A stretch of DNA of 64,000 nt from Marinilabiliaceae bacterium (GCA_016933045.1 JAFGBR010000019.1:1-64000); one strand, 5' to 3'; shown: positions 8,957 through 18,172, counted from the first letter of the stretch. The notes: generated by a model not told the origin, from the letters alone. Made by a program: numbers and translations.

Positions 8957-9919
8957 TTAGTTTATGTCGATAATATAAGCTAAAGATATACTCCAAAAGC
9001 CCGATTTGTCGTAGTAATACGCAGGATCGAGTGATTTTGGAAAATGAAAAGAGTATGACACTTCAAAGTCGAATTGACGGTAAGAAACACTTAATGGTAA
9101 TGATATTTGTGTGTTTAACAAACCAAACTCTTCTTTTTGTATATAGTTTGGTTCGTAAAAAGGATCATTAACCATATAGGCATTTAGGTCATATTCGACC
9201 ATGTCTGCACCATAAAACCACGATAATTGAGGCTCAAACTGAATTCTATCGTAAGTGCCCAGCGATAATAATTTTATTTTTGAGAAAACGTCGAATGAAA
9301 GTAAGTTTCCAAACTCATTACCCAGTAACATGGTATAATCAAAACGACCTCCTATTATTTTGTTTTTCAGAGTAAATCCGACATTAATATCCGAATTATA
9401 AGTAGGTTCAAAATCGGTTCCCATGTTCACATAAATATAACGGTCGTAGGCTAATCTATAATTGAGATACTTGAACTTTTTTAAGGTATTGGCATATCCG
9501 GCCGAAACAACAACTGATCGGAAACCCGGATCGAGATGGCTGTATTGAACGCCGGAAGCCCCAAAATAAAGTCCATTTGAAATAAAATAATACATCTGAC
9601 CAGATATATTATATTCGTTATCGCCTACCTGCCGCCCTGCATAATAGGTAGCGCTGTTAAATGTCGAAACGAAATAGAGAAAATGATATTTGGTATTACC
9701 ATCGAACAGTTCATATAAATCAACTTCCTCGAAAAATAAATCATTCAGCACCGAGTCTACAACTTCATCATTTTGCGCTCGGATTGTTAATGAAACAACC
9801 AGTGCAAATGCAATAAAAAAAGAGATTCTTTTCGATATGAATTCGTTGCTTAACCCGGAAAATAAATTTTGGATGGCTTTAATGTACCTTCTATTTATAT
9901 ATGAACTTATTTGATGCAT
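8957..9919 (-). CDS. Predicted outer-membrane beta-barrel protein
   Basis: A 320-residue protein with a hydrophobic export signal at about residues 31-48 (RISFFIAFALVVSLTIRA-Q) behind an unusually long polar N-terminus; no internal ATG offers a shorter start. After residue 90 the chain alternates polar and hydrophobic or aromatic residues with Gly turns (YYFISNGLYFGASG, FWSISLAYIIDIN) and ends in a strand, typical of a small outer-membrane barrel. I do not recognise a named family. It is probably co-transcribed with the downstream T9SS cargo gene, so it may help display or anchor that protein, but this is inference from order alone. Confidence 0.6.
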   Translation of the reverse strand: MHQISSYINRRYIKAIQNLFSGLSNEFISKRISFFIAFALVVSLTIRAQNDEVVDSVLNDLFFEEVDLYELFDGNTKYHFLYFVSTFNSATYYAGRQVGDNEYNISGQMYYFISNGLYFGASGVQYSHLDPGFRSVVVSAGYANTLKKFKYLNYRLAYDRYIYVNMGTDFEPTYNSDINVGFTLKNKIIGGRFDYTMLLGNEFGNLLSFDVFSKIKLLSLGTYDRIQFEPQLSWFYGADMVEYDLNAYMVNDPFYEPNYIQKEEFGLLNTQISLPLSVSYRQFDFEVSYSFHFPKSLDPAYYYDKSGFWSISLAYIIDIN

Positions 9920-9960
9920 AATGATACGTGTTAGATAAGCGGTGATATTATATCAAAAAT

Positions 9961-9992
9961 AAGAGGAGCCTGAAAACAGGCTCTCTGCTTAT
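9961..9992 (-). terminator. Terminator after LTxxQ protein gene
   Basis: On the minus strand GAGCCTG-TTTT-CAGGCTC forms a 7-bp stem with a TTTT loop (9966-9983), followed by CTCTTATTTTTG. It abuts the stop codon of the gene starting at 10486. Confidence 0.7.
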
Positions 9993-10486
9993 TATTTGTT
10001 ACCTCCCTGACCAGTTCCGGTTTCGGATCCACTACCAGTTCCGGTTCCAGATCCACTACCGCTTCTTACGCGTTTTTTCATTGCATTTTTTTGAGAGTCA
10101 GTTAATGTTTCACGAAATGCTTCGCGATGTGCTTTCATTGCCTGGCGATTGTTTTTTAACATCTCTTTTTGCTCAGCACTCATAGTTGCTCTAAATGCCT
10201 GACGTTTTTGAGCTTTTGTCATTTCCTGGTTACTTAAAATAGCTTTTTGCTCTTCGGTAAGTGAGTTTTTAAACTGGTTGCGTGTTTGTTTTGTTTCTTG
10301 TTTTCTTTCCTGCAACATAGCTTTTTGTTCCTCAGTGAGGTTTTGGCGTAGACGTTCCCTTGTTTGTGTTTCGGTACGGGTTTGTAATGGCTCTTCTGTT
10401 GTGGTTGTTTCTTGTGCGAAAGTAACAGGAGCAAATAATAACAACATTACTAATGTTCCTAATAAATTTTTAACTAGTGTTTTCAT
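9992..10486 (-). CDS. Secreted LTxxQ-repeat protein with Ser/Gly/Thr tail
   Basis: A 164-residue exported protein with signal peptide MKTLVKNLLGTLVMLLLFAPVTFA. The mature part has four spaced copies of a motif like LTEEQKAML (about residues 50, 73, 103 and 127) separated by charged helical stretches, recalling the LTxxQ motif of Spy/CpxP-type periplasmic proteins. The last 25 residues are a flexible SGSGSGTGTGSGSETG tail. A promoter-like element nearly identical to the one before the ECF sigma gene at 14409 lies 45 bases upstream, so it is probably controlled by that sigma factor. A chaperone or envelope-stress role is inferred from the motif only. Confidence 0.7.
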   Translation of the reverse strand: MKTLVKNLLGTLVMLLLFAPVTFAQETTTTEEPLQTRTETQTRERLRQNLTEEQKAMLQERKQETKQTRNQFKNSLTEEQKAILSNQEMTKAQKRQAFRATMSAEQKEMLKNNRQAMKAHREAFRETLTDSQKNAMKKRVRSGSGSGTGTGSGSETGTGQGGNK

Positions 10487-10530
10487 GTTTCAAATATTTA
10501 AGAGTTTAACTTGTGTTAATAATCACTTTT

Positions 10531-10566
10531 CGATTATATACCGCACAAGTAAAAAACTACCCTACC
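10531..10566 (-). promoter_or_regulatory. Putative ECF sigma promoter (copy A)
   Basis: Read on the minus strand: GGTAGGGTA, 14 bases (T-rich), then CGGTATATA. The same two boxes with the same 14-base spacing occur before the ECF sigma operon at 14436-14469. It is placed 45-80 bases ahead of the LTxxQ gene. This is likely a sigma-dependent promoter recognised by the nearby ECF factor. Confidence 0.6.
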
Positions 10567-10589
10567 TTAAAAATTATTTTTTTATTTTT

Positions 10590-13037
10590 TTAAAAACTTA
10601 TTACAGTAAAAAAGGTTGTAAATAATGGCATTCCACCTTGTCCGGCTAAAAATGATTTTTCACTGTCAATAGTAATGTTTCTTAAATATAATGATGATTC
10701 GTTTGTTTGGTTAAAAATATTATATGCCGAAACACCCGATTCAATTTTCCAGAATCCAATATTTGAGGTAAAAGACACCATTAAATCAGTTCTCATGTAA
10801 TTTGTATTGATTGAAATAATATTCGAATTTAGTTTTGATGGGGATCCATACACAAATGTTGCACCTATTTTTACCGGATTTAAGTTAAATAAAGCTGTCG
10901 ATTTTAACTCATGTAGCCTGCTGTACCACGATGGCTGGTAATATGTTTCATTTTCGTATTTTTCCTTAGTATCGTTATATGTGTATGATTGTAAAAAAAG
11001 GTGTTTTCCCAGTTCCTTTTTTACAGTAACATCAGCTCCTGTGGTAGTTGAGCGCCCTTTTTCAAAAATGTACGATGTGGTGTTGTTACGAAAACGAGCT
11101 AAACCTTCAACACTCTTTTGATAAATCTCTGTATTAATGCCCCATCCGTTTTTCGAAAAGTTCCATCCTCCGGTAATAATATTCGAAAGTAAATAGTTTC
11201 CTTTTTTATTGAAACCTTGCCATATAAATTCGCAATTTTTATTTTGTTCAATTATAGGTACAAATGTAAGATACTGTTGGTGAATACCCCAGCTGAAATT
11301 TAATTGTGTTGTTGATGTTACCTGAATAGTTCCTTTTATTCGGGGGAATACAAATAGTTGTTTTAAATCATGATGATAATCAAAACGAAAACCAATATCC
11401 ATTAACAATTTTTTATTTGCATAAATATGATTTCTGATATAAGCAGATGTTTGAATCATATCCATCTTCGAAGTAATAGCTGTATCGTTTAGTGGCACAT
11501 CAATTACCGGACTAATAACCTGAATAGAAGCACCTGCTTCAACAAACTGTTTCGAATTCATTGAAAATCTGTTTTCAACTGATAACTTATTGTCCCATAT
11601 TTTTTGATAACTTATTGTGCCAGGTAGCACCAGCGAGCTGTCAATTTCTTTGTTAATTTCGGCATTTGAAGTTGAGAAATTAATATTTGTATTAACTCCG
11701 TTTTTCCATATACGGTTAAATAAAACAGAAGCACCTACTTGGTGTCTTTTTTCTGTTTCGGTTAAATGAGAGTCTTTGTTTATTTCAGAGATAAACTCAT
11801 TATTACTTTCGGCTTCACTGCTATATAATGAGATGAAATATTGATCGCCGTTAAAATTATTACCCGAATATTTTACATTAAAATCATAATACTTACTTTT
11901 ATATGGTATCCATGTGTCAATCTTATCTGATGATTGTAACTGTGATGATTTTGCAAAATAATTAAAGTAACCGGGAAACCAGGTAGTGCGTCCGGCAACA
12001 GCAACTGATGATCTGTTTCCGGCAGGACATGAGATCATTGCGTTGATAGCTGTCGCATCCATTCCTATTTTAATTTCAGGGTTTGAAACATTACCTTCTT
12101 TTCCTGTCAGCATTATAATTCCACCTACTCTATTTCCGAAGTTTGAGCCAAAAGCACCTTTGTTAATTATCACATCCTTAACCATAAATGGGTTAACTGG
12201 ATAAATAAGTTCCGACATTTGAGGATATGTGTAGATGCTTATTCCATCGAAAATAATTTGATTATGGCCAGGGTAACTTCCCCAAATTGAATGTGAGCCA
12301 TAGCCTGTTGATGCAGTTTGAACTCCTGCCTGCAGGTCAATAATTTGTTTTATTCCAATATTTGCACCTCCTGGAAGATATGCTGTTATTTTGGGGTTCA
12401 TTCTCGACTGGCCGCTACTCATTCCAAGTTGAGTTCCAAATTCTTTCTTTTTACCCGATATTAAAGCCTCATTTAAAAAATTTACAACAGGTTTTAATTC
12501 ACAGTTAAAATTATTTCGGGCTACAATTGTAGTGTCATAATATTGATACCCTAGGTGAGATACCTCAATTTTTAAAAACTCTTCATAAAACGCAATAAAT
12601 GAGAATCGTCCATTAACATCTGTAATGCGGTATTCGCCGTTAATAATTACAGTGCTGTACGGCAATGATTCACCTGTTTTTGAGTCTTTTATTAAGCCAT
12701 TAAACAATATGGTGCTAATAATTGGAATGTCAATTTTGGAGTCATCTTTATAAATTATGTATACTCCGTTGTTAAGCTCAAAATCGTAAGGAATTTCGGC
12801 TAATAATTCTTGTAAAAGATTGCTTAATTCTTGAAAATGACCTTTTAAAGATACTTTATAACTCGATAGTTCAGAGTCGTTATATGAAAGTTGTAAGTCA
12901 TATTTATCGCGCAACTGATTGAGAGTTTTACTAATACTCTGATTTTTAATGTCGATATCAAAACTGTTGTTTTGAGATATTATTTCGAACTGAAAAGCAT
13001 AAAAAATGAGTATAATAGTAATAAATTTATTTATCAT
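10590..13037 (-). CDS. FecA-type TonB-dependent receptor with STN signalling domain
   Basis: An outer-membrane active transporter of about 815 residues. The ATG at 13037 gives a signal peptide (MINKFITIILIFYAFQF...) and overlaps the anti-sigma gene by 11 bases. Domains: an STN secretin/TonB short domain (about 25-95, ISKTLNQLRDKYDLQLSY), which in FecA-type receptors passes the ligand signal to FecR; a carboxypeptidase-regulatory-like domain (about 110-190); a TonB plug (about 215-320, IKQIIDLQAGVQT...VGGIIMLTG); and a beta-barrel ending in an aromatic strand. No SusD partner is adjacent. With sigma and FecR upstream it forms a cell-surface signalling operon. The substrate cannot be read from the sequence. 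Confidence 0.88.
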   Translation of the reverse strand: MINKFITIILIFYAFQFEIISQNNSFDIDIKNQSISKTLNQLRDKYDLQLSYNDSELSSYKVSLKGHFQELSNLLQELLAEIPYDFELNNGVYIIYKDDSKIDIPIISTILFNGLIKDSKTGESLPYSTVIINGEYRITDVNGRFSFIAFYEEFLKIEVSHLGYQYYDTTIVARNNFNCELKPVVNFLNEALISGKKKEFGTQLGMSSGQSRMNPKITAYLPGGANIGIKQIIDLQAGVQTASTGYGSHSIWGSYPGHNQIIFDGISIYTYPQMSELIYPVNPFMVKDVIINKGAFGSNFGNRVGGIIMLTGKEGNVSNPEIKIGMDATAINAMISCPAGNRSSVAVAGRTTWFPGYFNYFAKSSQLQSSDKIDTWIPYKSKYYDFNVKYSGNNFNGDQYFISLYSSEAESNNEFISEINKDSHLTETEKRHQVGASVLFNRIWKNGVNTNINFSTSNAEINKEIDSSLVLPGTISYQKIWDNKLSVENRFSMNSKQFVEAGASIQVISPVIDVPLNDTAITSKMDMIQTSAYIRNHIYANKKLLMDIGFRFDYHHDLKQLFVFPRIKGTIQVTSTTQLNFSWGIHQQYLTFVPIIEQNKNCEFIWQGFNKKGNYLLSNIITGGWNFSKNGWGINTEIYQKSVEGLARFRNNTTSYIFEKGRSTTTGADVTVKKELGKHLFLQSYTYNDTKEKYENETYYQPSWYSRLHELKSTALFNLNPVKIGATFVYGSPSKLNSNIISINTNYMRTDLMVSFTSNIGFWKIESGVSAYNIFNQTNESSLYLRNITIDSEKSFLAGQGGMPLFTTFFTVISF

Positions 13038-13899
13038 AATACAGGTGGTATTTTCCTTTTTCTGTTCTATTAAATTTAAAACCAAAAGGCTTACACACCA
13101 AATTTAAAATGTTTTCGAAAGAATGGTTCTTTTTAAAAAAACCTGAATATTTAAGATTATTAAGTTGAATATCAGAATCAAATTCAAATTCTACGTTAAA
13201 TTGCAATTCTAAATCATCAAAAACCTGACTTAAAGGAGATGATTCGTAATAAAATTCTGAGGCTATCCAAGCGTTTATCTCTTTCTCATTTTCAAAACTA
13301 TTTTTTGTCAGTTTCTTGTTTTCTTGCAGTTCTGCTTTTTCGTTTGGTAACAAAATTATTTCGTCAAGTTTGCCGGAAACTTTTACTTTACCGGTAATAC
13401 ATGCCACCTCAATATTGCCTTCTCTTGAGTATACATTAAATGAGGTGCCTAAGACTTGAGTTTTTATTTCATCTGAATAAACAGTAAAACGCTCTCCCTT
13501 TTTAACTTTAAAAAAGCCTTCTCCATTTAATTTAACATTTCGTTCTATCCACCACCAATAAGGCTGGTAGTTCAAATTCGATAATGCATTTAAACTTACT
13601 TCTGATCCATCGGGTAATAAAACATTGGCATGTTCTCCTTTTATAGTTGTAATAGTTTCGCTATAAAAACGCATGAACAATCCGGTTCCAATTAGTAACA
13701 TTAAAGTTGCTGCAATTGCGTAACGAAATGTTAAATTTTGAAATGCAAAAAATGGAATTAGTTGTTTTTTGGGTTTTTCCATTTTTGATTCAATTTCTTT
13801 CCAAACCTCATGCTTACTTTTTGAATAGGTTGGATAAATATTGCTATAAACACTTAAGCATTTCTCAAATTGAATGTTGTTTTTATCATTTAAAGCCAT
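13027..13899 (-). CDS. FecR family anti-sigma factor
   Basis: A 290-residue single-pass inner-membrane regulator. The N-terminal cytoplasmic part (about 1-50) includes VWKEIESKM. A membrane segment follows at about 56-76 (YAIAATLMLLIGTGLFM), then the periplasmic FecR domain (about 85-185: NVLLPDGSEVSLNALSNLNY, LNGEGFFKV, VLGTSFNVYS, VACITGKVKV) and the C-terminal domain of Bacteroidetes FecR proteins (about 215-285) that contacts the receptor STN domain. It lies 18 bases after the sigma gene and overlaps the receptor gene, so all three are translated from one message. It is expected to hold the sigma factor inactive until the receptor binds ligand. Confidence 0.92.
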   Translation of the reverse strand: MALNDKNNIQFEKCLSVYSNIYPTYSKSKHEVWKEIESKMEKPKKQLIPFFAFQNLTFRYAIAATLMLLIGTGLFMRFYSETITTIKGEHANVLLPDGSEVSLNALSNLNYQPYWWWIERNVKLNGEGFFKVKKGERFTVYSDEIKTQVLGTSFNVYSREGNIEVACITGKVKVSGKLDEIILLPNEKAELQENKKLTKNSFENEKEINAWIASEFYYESSPLSQVFDDLELQFNVEFEFDSDIQLNNLKYSGFFKKNHSFENILNLVCKPFGFKFNRTEKGKYHLYYDK

Positions 13900-13917
13900 G
13901 ATGTTTAATTTATAACT

Positions 13918-14409
13918 TTACAATAACATTTTTCTAAAATAATCGAGTGCTAAACTCATTCTTTTCTCAACAGCTTTAACGCTAATTCCTAAATTTTGAG
14001 CAATTTCACTATATTTTAATCCATCAACACGGTTTAATAAAAAAACAATTCGTTGTTTTTCGTTTAGCTCACTTAAAGCATGTTCGTATTTATTATTTAT
14101 TTCCTTATATGTCATTTCATCTTCAGGTGTAGTATCAACATTTTCAAGTTTAATTGCATTTCGAAAATTTTGCCCGTATTTTATTCTTCGGTGGGCACTA
14201 ATAAATAAGTCGTTAGCAATTTTAATTAATAGTCCCATTTCTTTTTTTTCAAAAACGTCAATTTTCTTTTCCCATATTTTCATAAATGTTTCCTGTGTAA
14301 TATCGGTAGCTAATTCGCTATCGCCACACCTGTAATAAATATAATTGCGCAATGCATCAAAATACTTGTCAAATAGCTTTTTGAAGCTGTATTCATTAAG
14401 TACTGGCAT
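13918..14409 (-). CDS. ECF RNA polymerase sigma factor, FecI-like
   Basis: A 163-residue sigma factor with region 2 (about 10-75, including DITQETFMKIWEK and ANDLFISAHRR) and region 4 (about 108-160, LNEKQRIVFLLNRVDGLKYSEIAQNLGIS, ending with a recognition helix KAVEKRMSLALDYFRK). It heads the sigma/FecR/TonB-receptor operon. A promoter-like element shared with the LTxxQ gene lies 27-60 bases upstream, which suggests autoregulation. Length and order are typical of Bacteroidetes FecI-type factors. Confidence 0.93.
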   Translation of the reverse strand: MPVLNEYSFKKLFDKYFDALRNYIYYRCGDSELATDITQETFMKIWEKKIDVFEKKEMGLLIKIANDLFISAHRRIKYGQNFRNAIKLENVDTTPEDEMTYKEINNKYEHALSELNEKQRIVFLLNRVDGLKYSEIAQNLGISVKAVEKRMSLALDYFRKMLL

Positions 14410-14435
14410 AATAATGATTTTTTATTTGCCTTTCA

Positions 14436-14469
14436 TTTATACACCGTATAAGATAAAAAATACCCTACC
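14436..14469 (-). promoter_or_regulatory. Putative ECF sigma promoter (copy B)
   Basis: On the minus strand GGTAGGGTA, 14 bases, then CGGTGTATA, ending about 27 bases before the sigma gene start. It matches copy A at 10531-10566 in both boxes and in spacing, consistent with autoregulation by the ECF factor it precedes. Confidence 0.6.
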
Positions 14470-14620
14470 AAAAAAATGATAAAAGTTAATTTTTTTTTAT
14501 AATCTTCTGTTTTATATATAAGGAGATGGGAGAAGTGTTTTTTGTCTCAGAAAATATTAATATATTGTTTAAAGTAAATAAATGTATAATAAACCCTTAA
14601 CTTTTAATCCTTAATTGAAC

Positions 14621-15772
14621 ATGGTTACAAAGTCATGTTATACTACGTTATTGGATCCGTACCGGGCAGGTATTGAGATAGGTGAGCAATTAGAAGAACT
14701 CCAACCCGAAGTAATTTTTTTATTTGCTTCTATTCATTATAAAGGCTCTGTTGAGCTTACTGAAGCTATTTACGAGGTGTTAAATAATGAAAAACTAATA
14801 ATTATTGGAAATACCGGTGATGGCATTTATGAAACTAATAATATCGAAAATATTGGAGTTTCGGCTTTGGGAATTAATTCGAATGGTACAATAATATGGA
14901 ATATTGCATTAAAAACAGGTATTGAACAATATCCATATAAAACAGCAAAAGAGTGTCTTTTTGAACTTCAAAAAATGGAGTTGGAACCACCAAAATTCTA
15001 TTTTGTAGCATCTGATTTCAGAACCGATGGTTCCCAGTTAATTAATGGTATATCTGATTTTACAGATGTACCTGTTATAGGAGGATTGGCTGCTGATGAT
15101 TATTCGTTGAAAGGTTCTTTTGTGTATGTTAATAAACAGGTTTGTTCTGATACAATTGCGATATTAAGTGCTCAAGGTGATTTTAATATTGATATAAGTG
15201 TTTCGCAAAAAATGCATGAGGTTGGTAAAATGGGTCAAATTACAAAAGTGGAAGGGACAAATATTATAGGTATAGATAATATGCCAGCTATGGATTTTGT
15301 TGAGCGGGAGATTGGAAAGCCAATAGGAACTGTTGATGAAGGTATTGTTGCTTTTAAATTGTCGGAAAGTCCTGAAGCAAATGAATATCATATTCATTCG
15401 CTTTTTTTGCCCGAAAACCAGTTTAATAAGAGTGTGCATTTATATGGGAGTGTAAAAAAAGGTATTTATACTAAGGTTTGTCTGGCTCAAACTCAAACAA
15501 TTATTGATGATGTAAAAAAAATAAGTCAACATATTCATCAACTTCCTTTTGAGCCTAAAGCATCTATTATTGTGAGTTGCGCTGGGCGTAAGCGAGTACT
15601 TCAGTCTAAAATTATAGAAGAAATGCGGGCTATAACAAGTGTAAACCACGAGTTAAAATCAATTGTTGGTTTTCCTTCATTTGGTGAATTTGGTCCGTTA
15701 AAGCAAAATGAGTCATATTCTAAAAATTATTTTCATAATATGACATTTATTATTTTAACAATCGGTGATTAA
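14621..15772 (+). CDS. FIST N/C domain sensory protein
   Basis: A 383-residue cytosolic protein. The FIST N domain spans about residues 25-215 (PEVIFLFASIHYKGS, LIIIGNTGDGIYETNN, PVIGGLAADDY, SDTIAILSAQGDFNI) and the FIST C domain about 220-365 (VDEGIVAFKLSE, ASIIVSCAGRKRVL, IVGFPSFGEFGP). FIST domains are sensory modules thought to bind small ligands such as amino acids and usually feed kinases or chemoreceptors. The histidine kinase gene starts 9 bases after the stop, so the two very likely work together. The ATG at 14621 is preferred to a TTG at 14615; there is no signal peptide. Confidence 0.85.
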   Translation: MVTKSCYTTLLDPYRAGIEIGEQLEELQPEVIFLFASIHYKGSVELTEAIYEVLNNEKLIIIGNTGDGIYETNNIENIGVSALGINSNGTIIWNIALKTGIEQYPYKTAKECLFELQKMELEPPKFYFVASDFRTDGSQLINGISDFTDVPVIGGLAADDYSLKGSFVYVNKQVCSDTIAILSAQGDFNIDISVSQKMHEVGKMGQITKVEGTNIIGIDNMPAMDFVEREIGKPIGTVDEGIVAFKLSESPEANEYHIHSLFLPENQFNKSVHLYGSVKKGIYTKVCLAQTQTIIDDVKKISQHIHQLPFEPKASIIVSCAGRKRVLQSKIIEEMRAITSVNHELKSIVGFPSFGEFGPLKQNESYSKNYFHNMTFIILTIGD

Positions 15773-15781
15773 GTAAATAGA

Positions 15782-17116
15782 ATGGAAATGAAAATAGATT
15801 TTCTAAGTCTTTCTGATGATTGCCCTGTTGGTTTTGAAAAAAAAATGCTTGTTAAAAAAGACATGCTGGCTCATACAATTGTACTTTTTGCTGATTCATT
15901 GGAACAGGTATATGATACACTTGGGGATTTAAAAAGCAGAGTTCAAGGAATAATTGTTACGGTTGAGCAATATTTTGGTATTGTACCTGTTACTGATAAA
16001 CTATTTCATTTAACTATAACATCAAATTATATCTCCAATGTGGTATCTGTTGCATCTTCATTTGCATTACTTATCGAAGATAGGATAGCTTTATTGGATC
16101 AATATAATATTATATCGTCCGATAAACAACGGTTGGATTTACATCAGATGCAATTAAGGGAGAATTATAATTCTGCAATTCAGCGTCTTGAGGTGCAAAT
16201 TGAGAGTTTAAGAGAAGAGGTTAACCGAAGAGAAAAGGTAGAGTTAGAATTGCATCGTCAAAATGCTGAGTATATTAAGATTAATAATAAATTAAGAGTT
16301 TATCAGGAGGAATTGGTTGCTAAATCGCAGCAGCTTATAGAGAGTAATAAGGAGCTTATTGAGTCACGATTAAAAGCAGAGGAGAGTAATCAGTTAAAAA
16401 CTGAATTTATCAGAAATATGTCGCATGAAATTCGCACACCATTAAATAGTATAATTGGTTTTTCAGAATTGATTTCTGATGGTAGTATATCTCAAACGGA
16501 GAAAGGAAATTTTGTTAAAATATTAATAAATAGTGGCGCTCAATTGACTCGCATTGTTGAAGATATTTTGGAAATATCAAGCTTAGGAACTAAACAACAA
16601 AAAATTGATGAGAAAATTATATCTATAAATAATTTGCTCGATGAACAATATGCAATATTTGATTTGATTGCTAAAGAAAGAAATGTTGAACTGATTTTAA
16701 AAAAAGGATTGCCTAATAATTTGAGTAATATATTTTCAGATGAATATAAACTTTTGAGAATTATTAATAATTTAATTGAAAATGCTTTGAAGTTTACTAA
16801 CGAAGGATTTATTGAGTTTGGATATGTTGTTAAAAATAGATCCAAAGTATCAAGTGATGAGGTTATTGAATTTTACATTAAAGACTCTGGAATTGGTATT
16901 GAACATTCTCAGTTTAATCGCATTTTTGATCGTTTTTCTCAAGCTGATAAAGATATATCACGAAAGGTTGGAGGATTAGGGCTTGGATTGTCAATTGCAA
17001 AAGAAAATGCTGAATTATTGGGTGGTAATATTACTTTAGAATCAGTAAAAGGCATTGGAACAACATTTTATTTCACAATGCCTTTTAGGCCTGCACTAAT
17101 AAAAACATCCAATTAG
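15782..17116 (+). CDS. Soluble sensor histidine kinase paired with FIST protein
   Basis: A 444-residue kinase without membrane segments. Residues 1-110 form an unassigned globular domain. Residues 115-205 are a long coiled coil (repeated Leu/Glu/Arg heptads). The dimerisation/phosphoacceptor domain follows with SHEIRTPLNS and the phosphorylatable His at residue 215. The ATPase domain has N box NLIENALKF, G1 DSGIGI and G2 GGLGLGLSIAKEN, ending near residue 437. It follows the FIST gene by 9 bases and probably receives its signal from that protein. No response regulator lies beside it, so its phosphate target is unknown. The start could also be the Met two codons later. Confidence 0.9.
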   Translation: MEMKIDFLSLSDDCPVGFEKKMLVKKDMLAHTIVLFADSLEQVYDTLGDLKSRVQGIIVTVEQYFGIVPVTDKLFHLTITSNYISNVVSVASSFALLIEDRIALLDQYNIISSDKQRLDLHQMQLRENYNSAIQRLEVQIESLREEVNRREKVELELHRQNAEYIKINNKLRVYQEELVAKSQQLIESNKELIESRLKAEESNQLKTEFIRNMSHEIRTPLNSIIGFSELISDGSISQTEKGNFVKILINSGAQLTRIVEDILEISSLGTKQQKIDEKIISINNLLDEQYAIFDLIAKERNVELILKKGLPNNLSNIFSDEYKLLRIINNLIENALKFTNEGFIEFGYVVKNRSKVSSDEVIEFYIKDSGIGIEHSQFNRIFDRFSQADKDISRKVGGLGLGLSIAKENAELLGGNITLESVKGIGTTFYFTMPFRPALIKTSN

Positions 17117-17161
17117 AAAAGTTGGGTGTTTTGTATTATTTGAGGCTCTTCTGTATTTTTT

Positions 17162-18040
17162 TTAAGTAAGTAATCCGGCTTTTAAAAGTTTAATTTCTTT
17201 ATCGGTTAAATAACGCCAGCGACCTCGCGGGAGAGCTTTTTTTGTTAGTCCTGCAAAATATACCCGATCGAGCTTTTCAACTCTATAGCCTAAATGTTCA
17301 AATATACGACGAACAATTCGGTTTCGGCCAGAATGAATTTCAATGCCAATTTCGTTTTTACGTCCTTCAACGTAACTTATCGCATCGGCCTTAATGGTGC
17401 CATCATCGAGTGTAATACCTGTTTGAATATCATCGAGATGTTTTTTTGTTACCTGTTTATCGAGAAAAACATGGTATATTTTTTTTACATTATATTTTGG
17501 GTGTGTAAGTTTTTTTGATAGGTCTCCATCGTTGGTTAACAAGAGTACTCCAGTTGTGTTTTTATCCAGACGGCCTACCGGATATATTCGTTCATCGCAA
17601 GCATTATGTACAATATCCATTACAGTAAGTTTGGCATGTGGATCTTTTAGAGTGGTTACTACGTCTTTAGGTTTATTTAATAAAACATAAACCAATAGTT
17701 CGCTCGATAATCGTTTGCCATTATAAATTATTTCGTCACTTTTGTTAACAGTAACGCCCATTTCAGTAATAACTTTGCCATTTACAGTTATTTGGCCTTC
17801 CTGAATTAACTTATCTGCTTCACGTCGGCTGCAAACGCCGGCATTCGCAATGAATTTGTTTAAACGAATTCCCTCTTTTTCAATTCGTTCGTGTTTTGTT
17901 AATCCGTTTCGTTTTCGAATGTCAGATGTTTGTATGTTTTTTTTACCCGAATTACTAGCTGTTTTATTATCAGCCTGGTTATTCGAAGATTTATTAGTAC
18001 GGGAAAAATCTCGTTTTTCTCTATTTTCTCTATATCCCAT
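17162..18040 (-). CDS. rluB: rRNA pseudouridine synthase, RluB/RsuA family
   Basis: A 292-residue enzyme that converts specific rRNA uridines to pseudouridine. A charged, low-complexity tail (1-55, rich in Lys, Asn, Arg) precedes an S4 RNA-binding domain (about 59-105, LNKFIANAGVCSRREADKLI). The catalytic domain has the motif GRLDKNTTGVLLLTNDG with the nucleophilic Asp at about residue 159, and the late motif GRNRIVRRIFEHLGY. The RluB subgroup is favoured over RluE or RluF by the S4 domain and this last motif, but specificity is inferred. It is a single-gene unit, divergent from glmM. Confidence 0.85.
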   Translation of the reverse strand: MGYRENREKRDFSRTNKSSNNQADNKTASNSGKKNIQTSDIRKRNGLTKHERIEKEGIRLNKFIANAGVCSRREADKLIQEGQITVNGKVITEMGVTVNKSDEIIYNGKRLSSELLVYVLLNKPKDVVTTLKDPHAKLTVMDIVHNACDERIYPVGRLDKNTTGVLLLTNDGDLSKKLTHPKYNVKKIYHVFLDKQVTKKHLDDIQTGITLDDGTIKADAISYVEGRKNEIGIEIHSGRNRIVRRIFEHLGYRVEKLDRVYFAGLTKKALPRGRWRYLTDKEIKLLKAGLLT

Positions 18041-18172
18041 TATTACTTGTTAAATATTTGTCAAAGTTCATAAATTCGTCTGAATATTCTTTCATTTTTG
18101 TTTAATTTGGGCGAAGTTTTTTTAAAACACGCAGGATACTGCACTCTTTAACGTCTTTAATAATCAGAAAAT

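Noticed and set aside
10234-10434. Lys/Gln-rich minus-strand frame inside the LTxxQ gene
   Set aside because: It is an out-of-frame shadow of the repetitive coding sequence.
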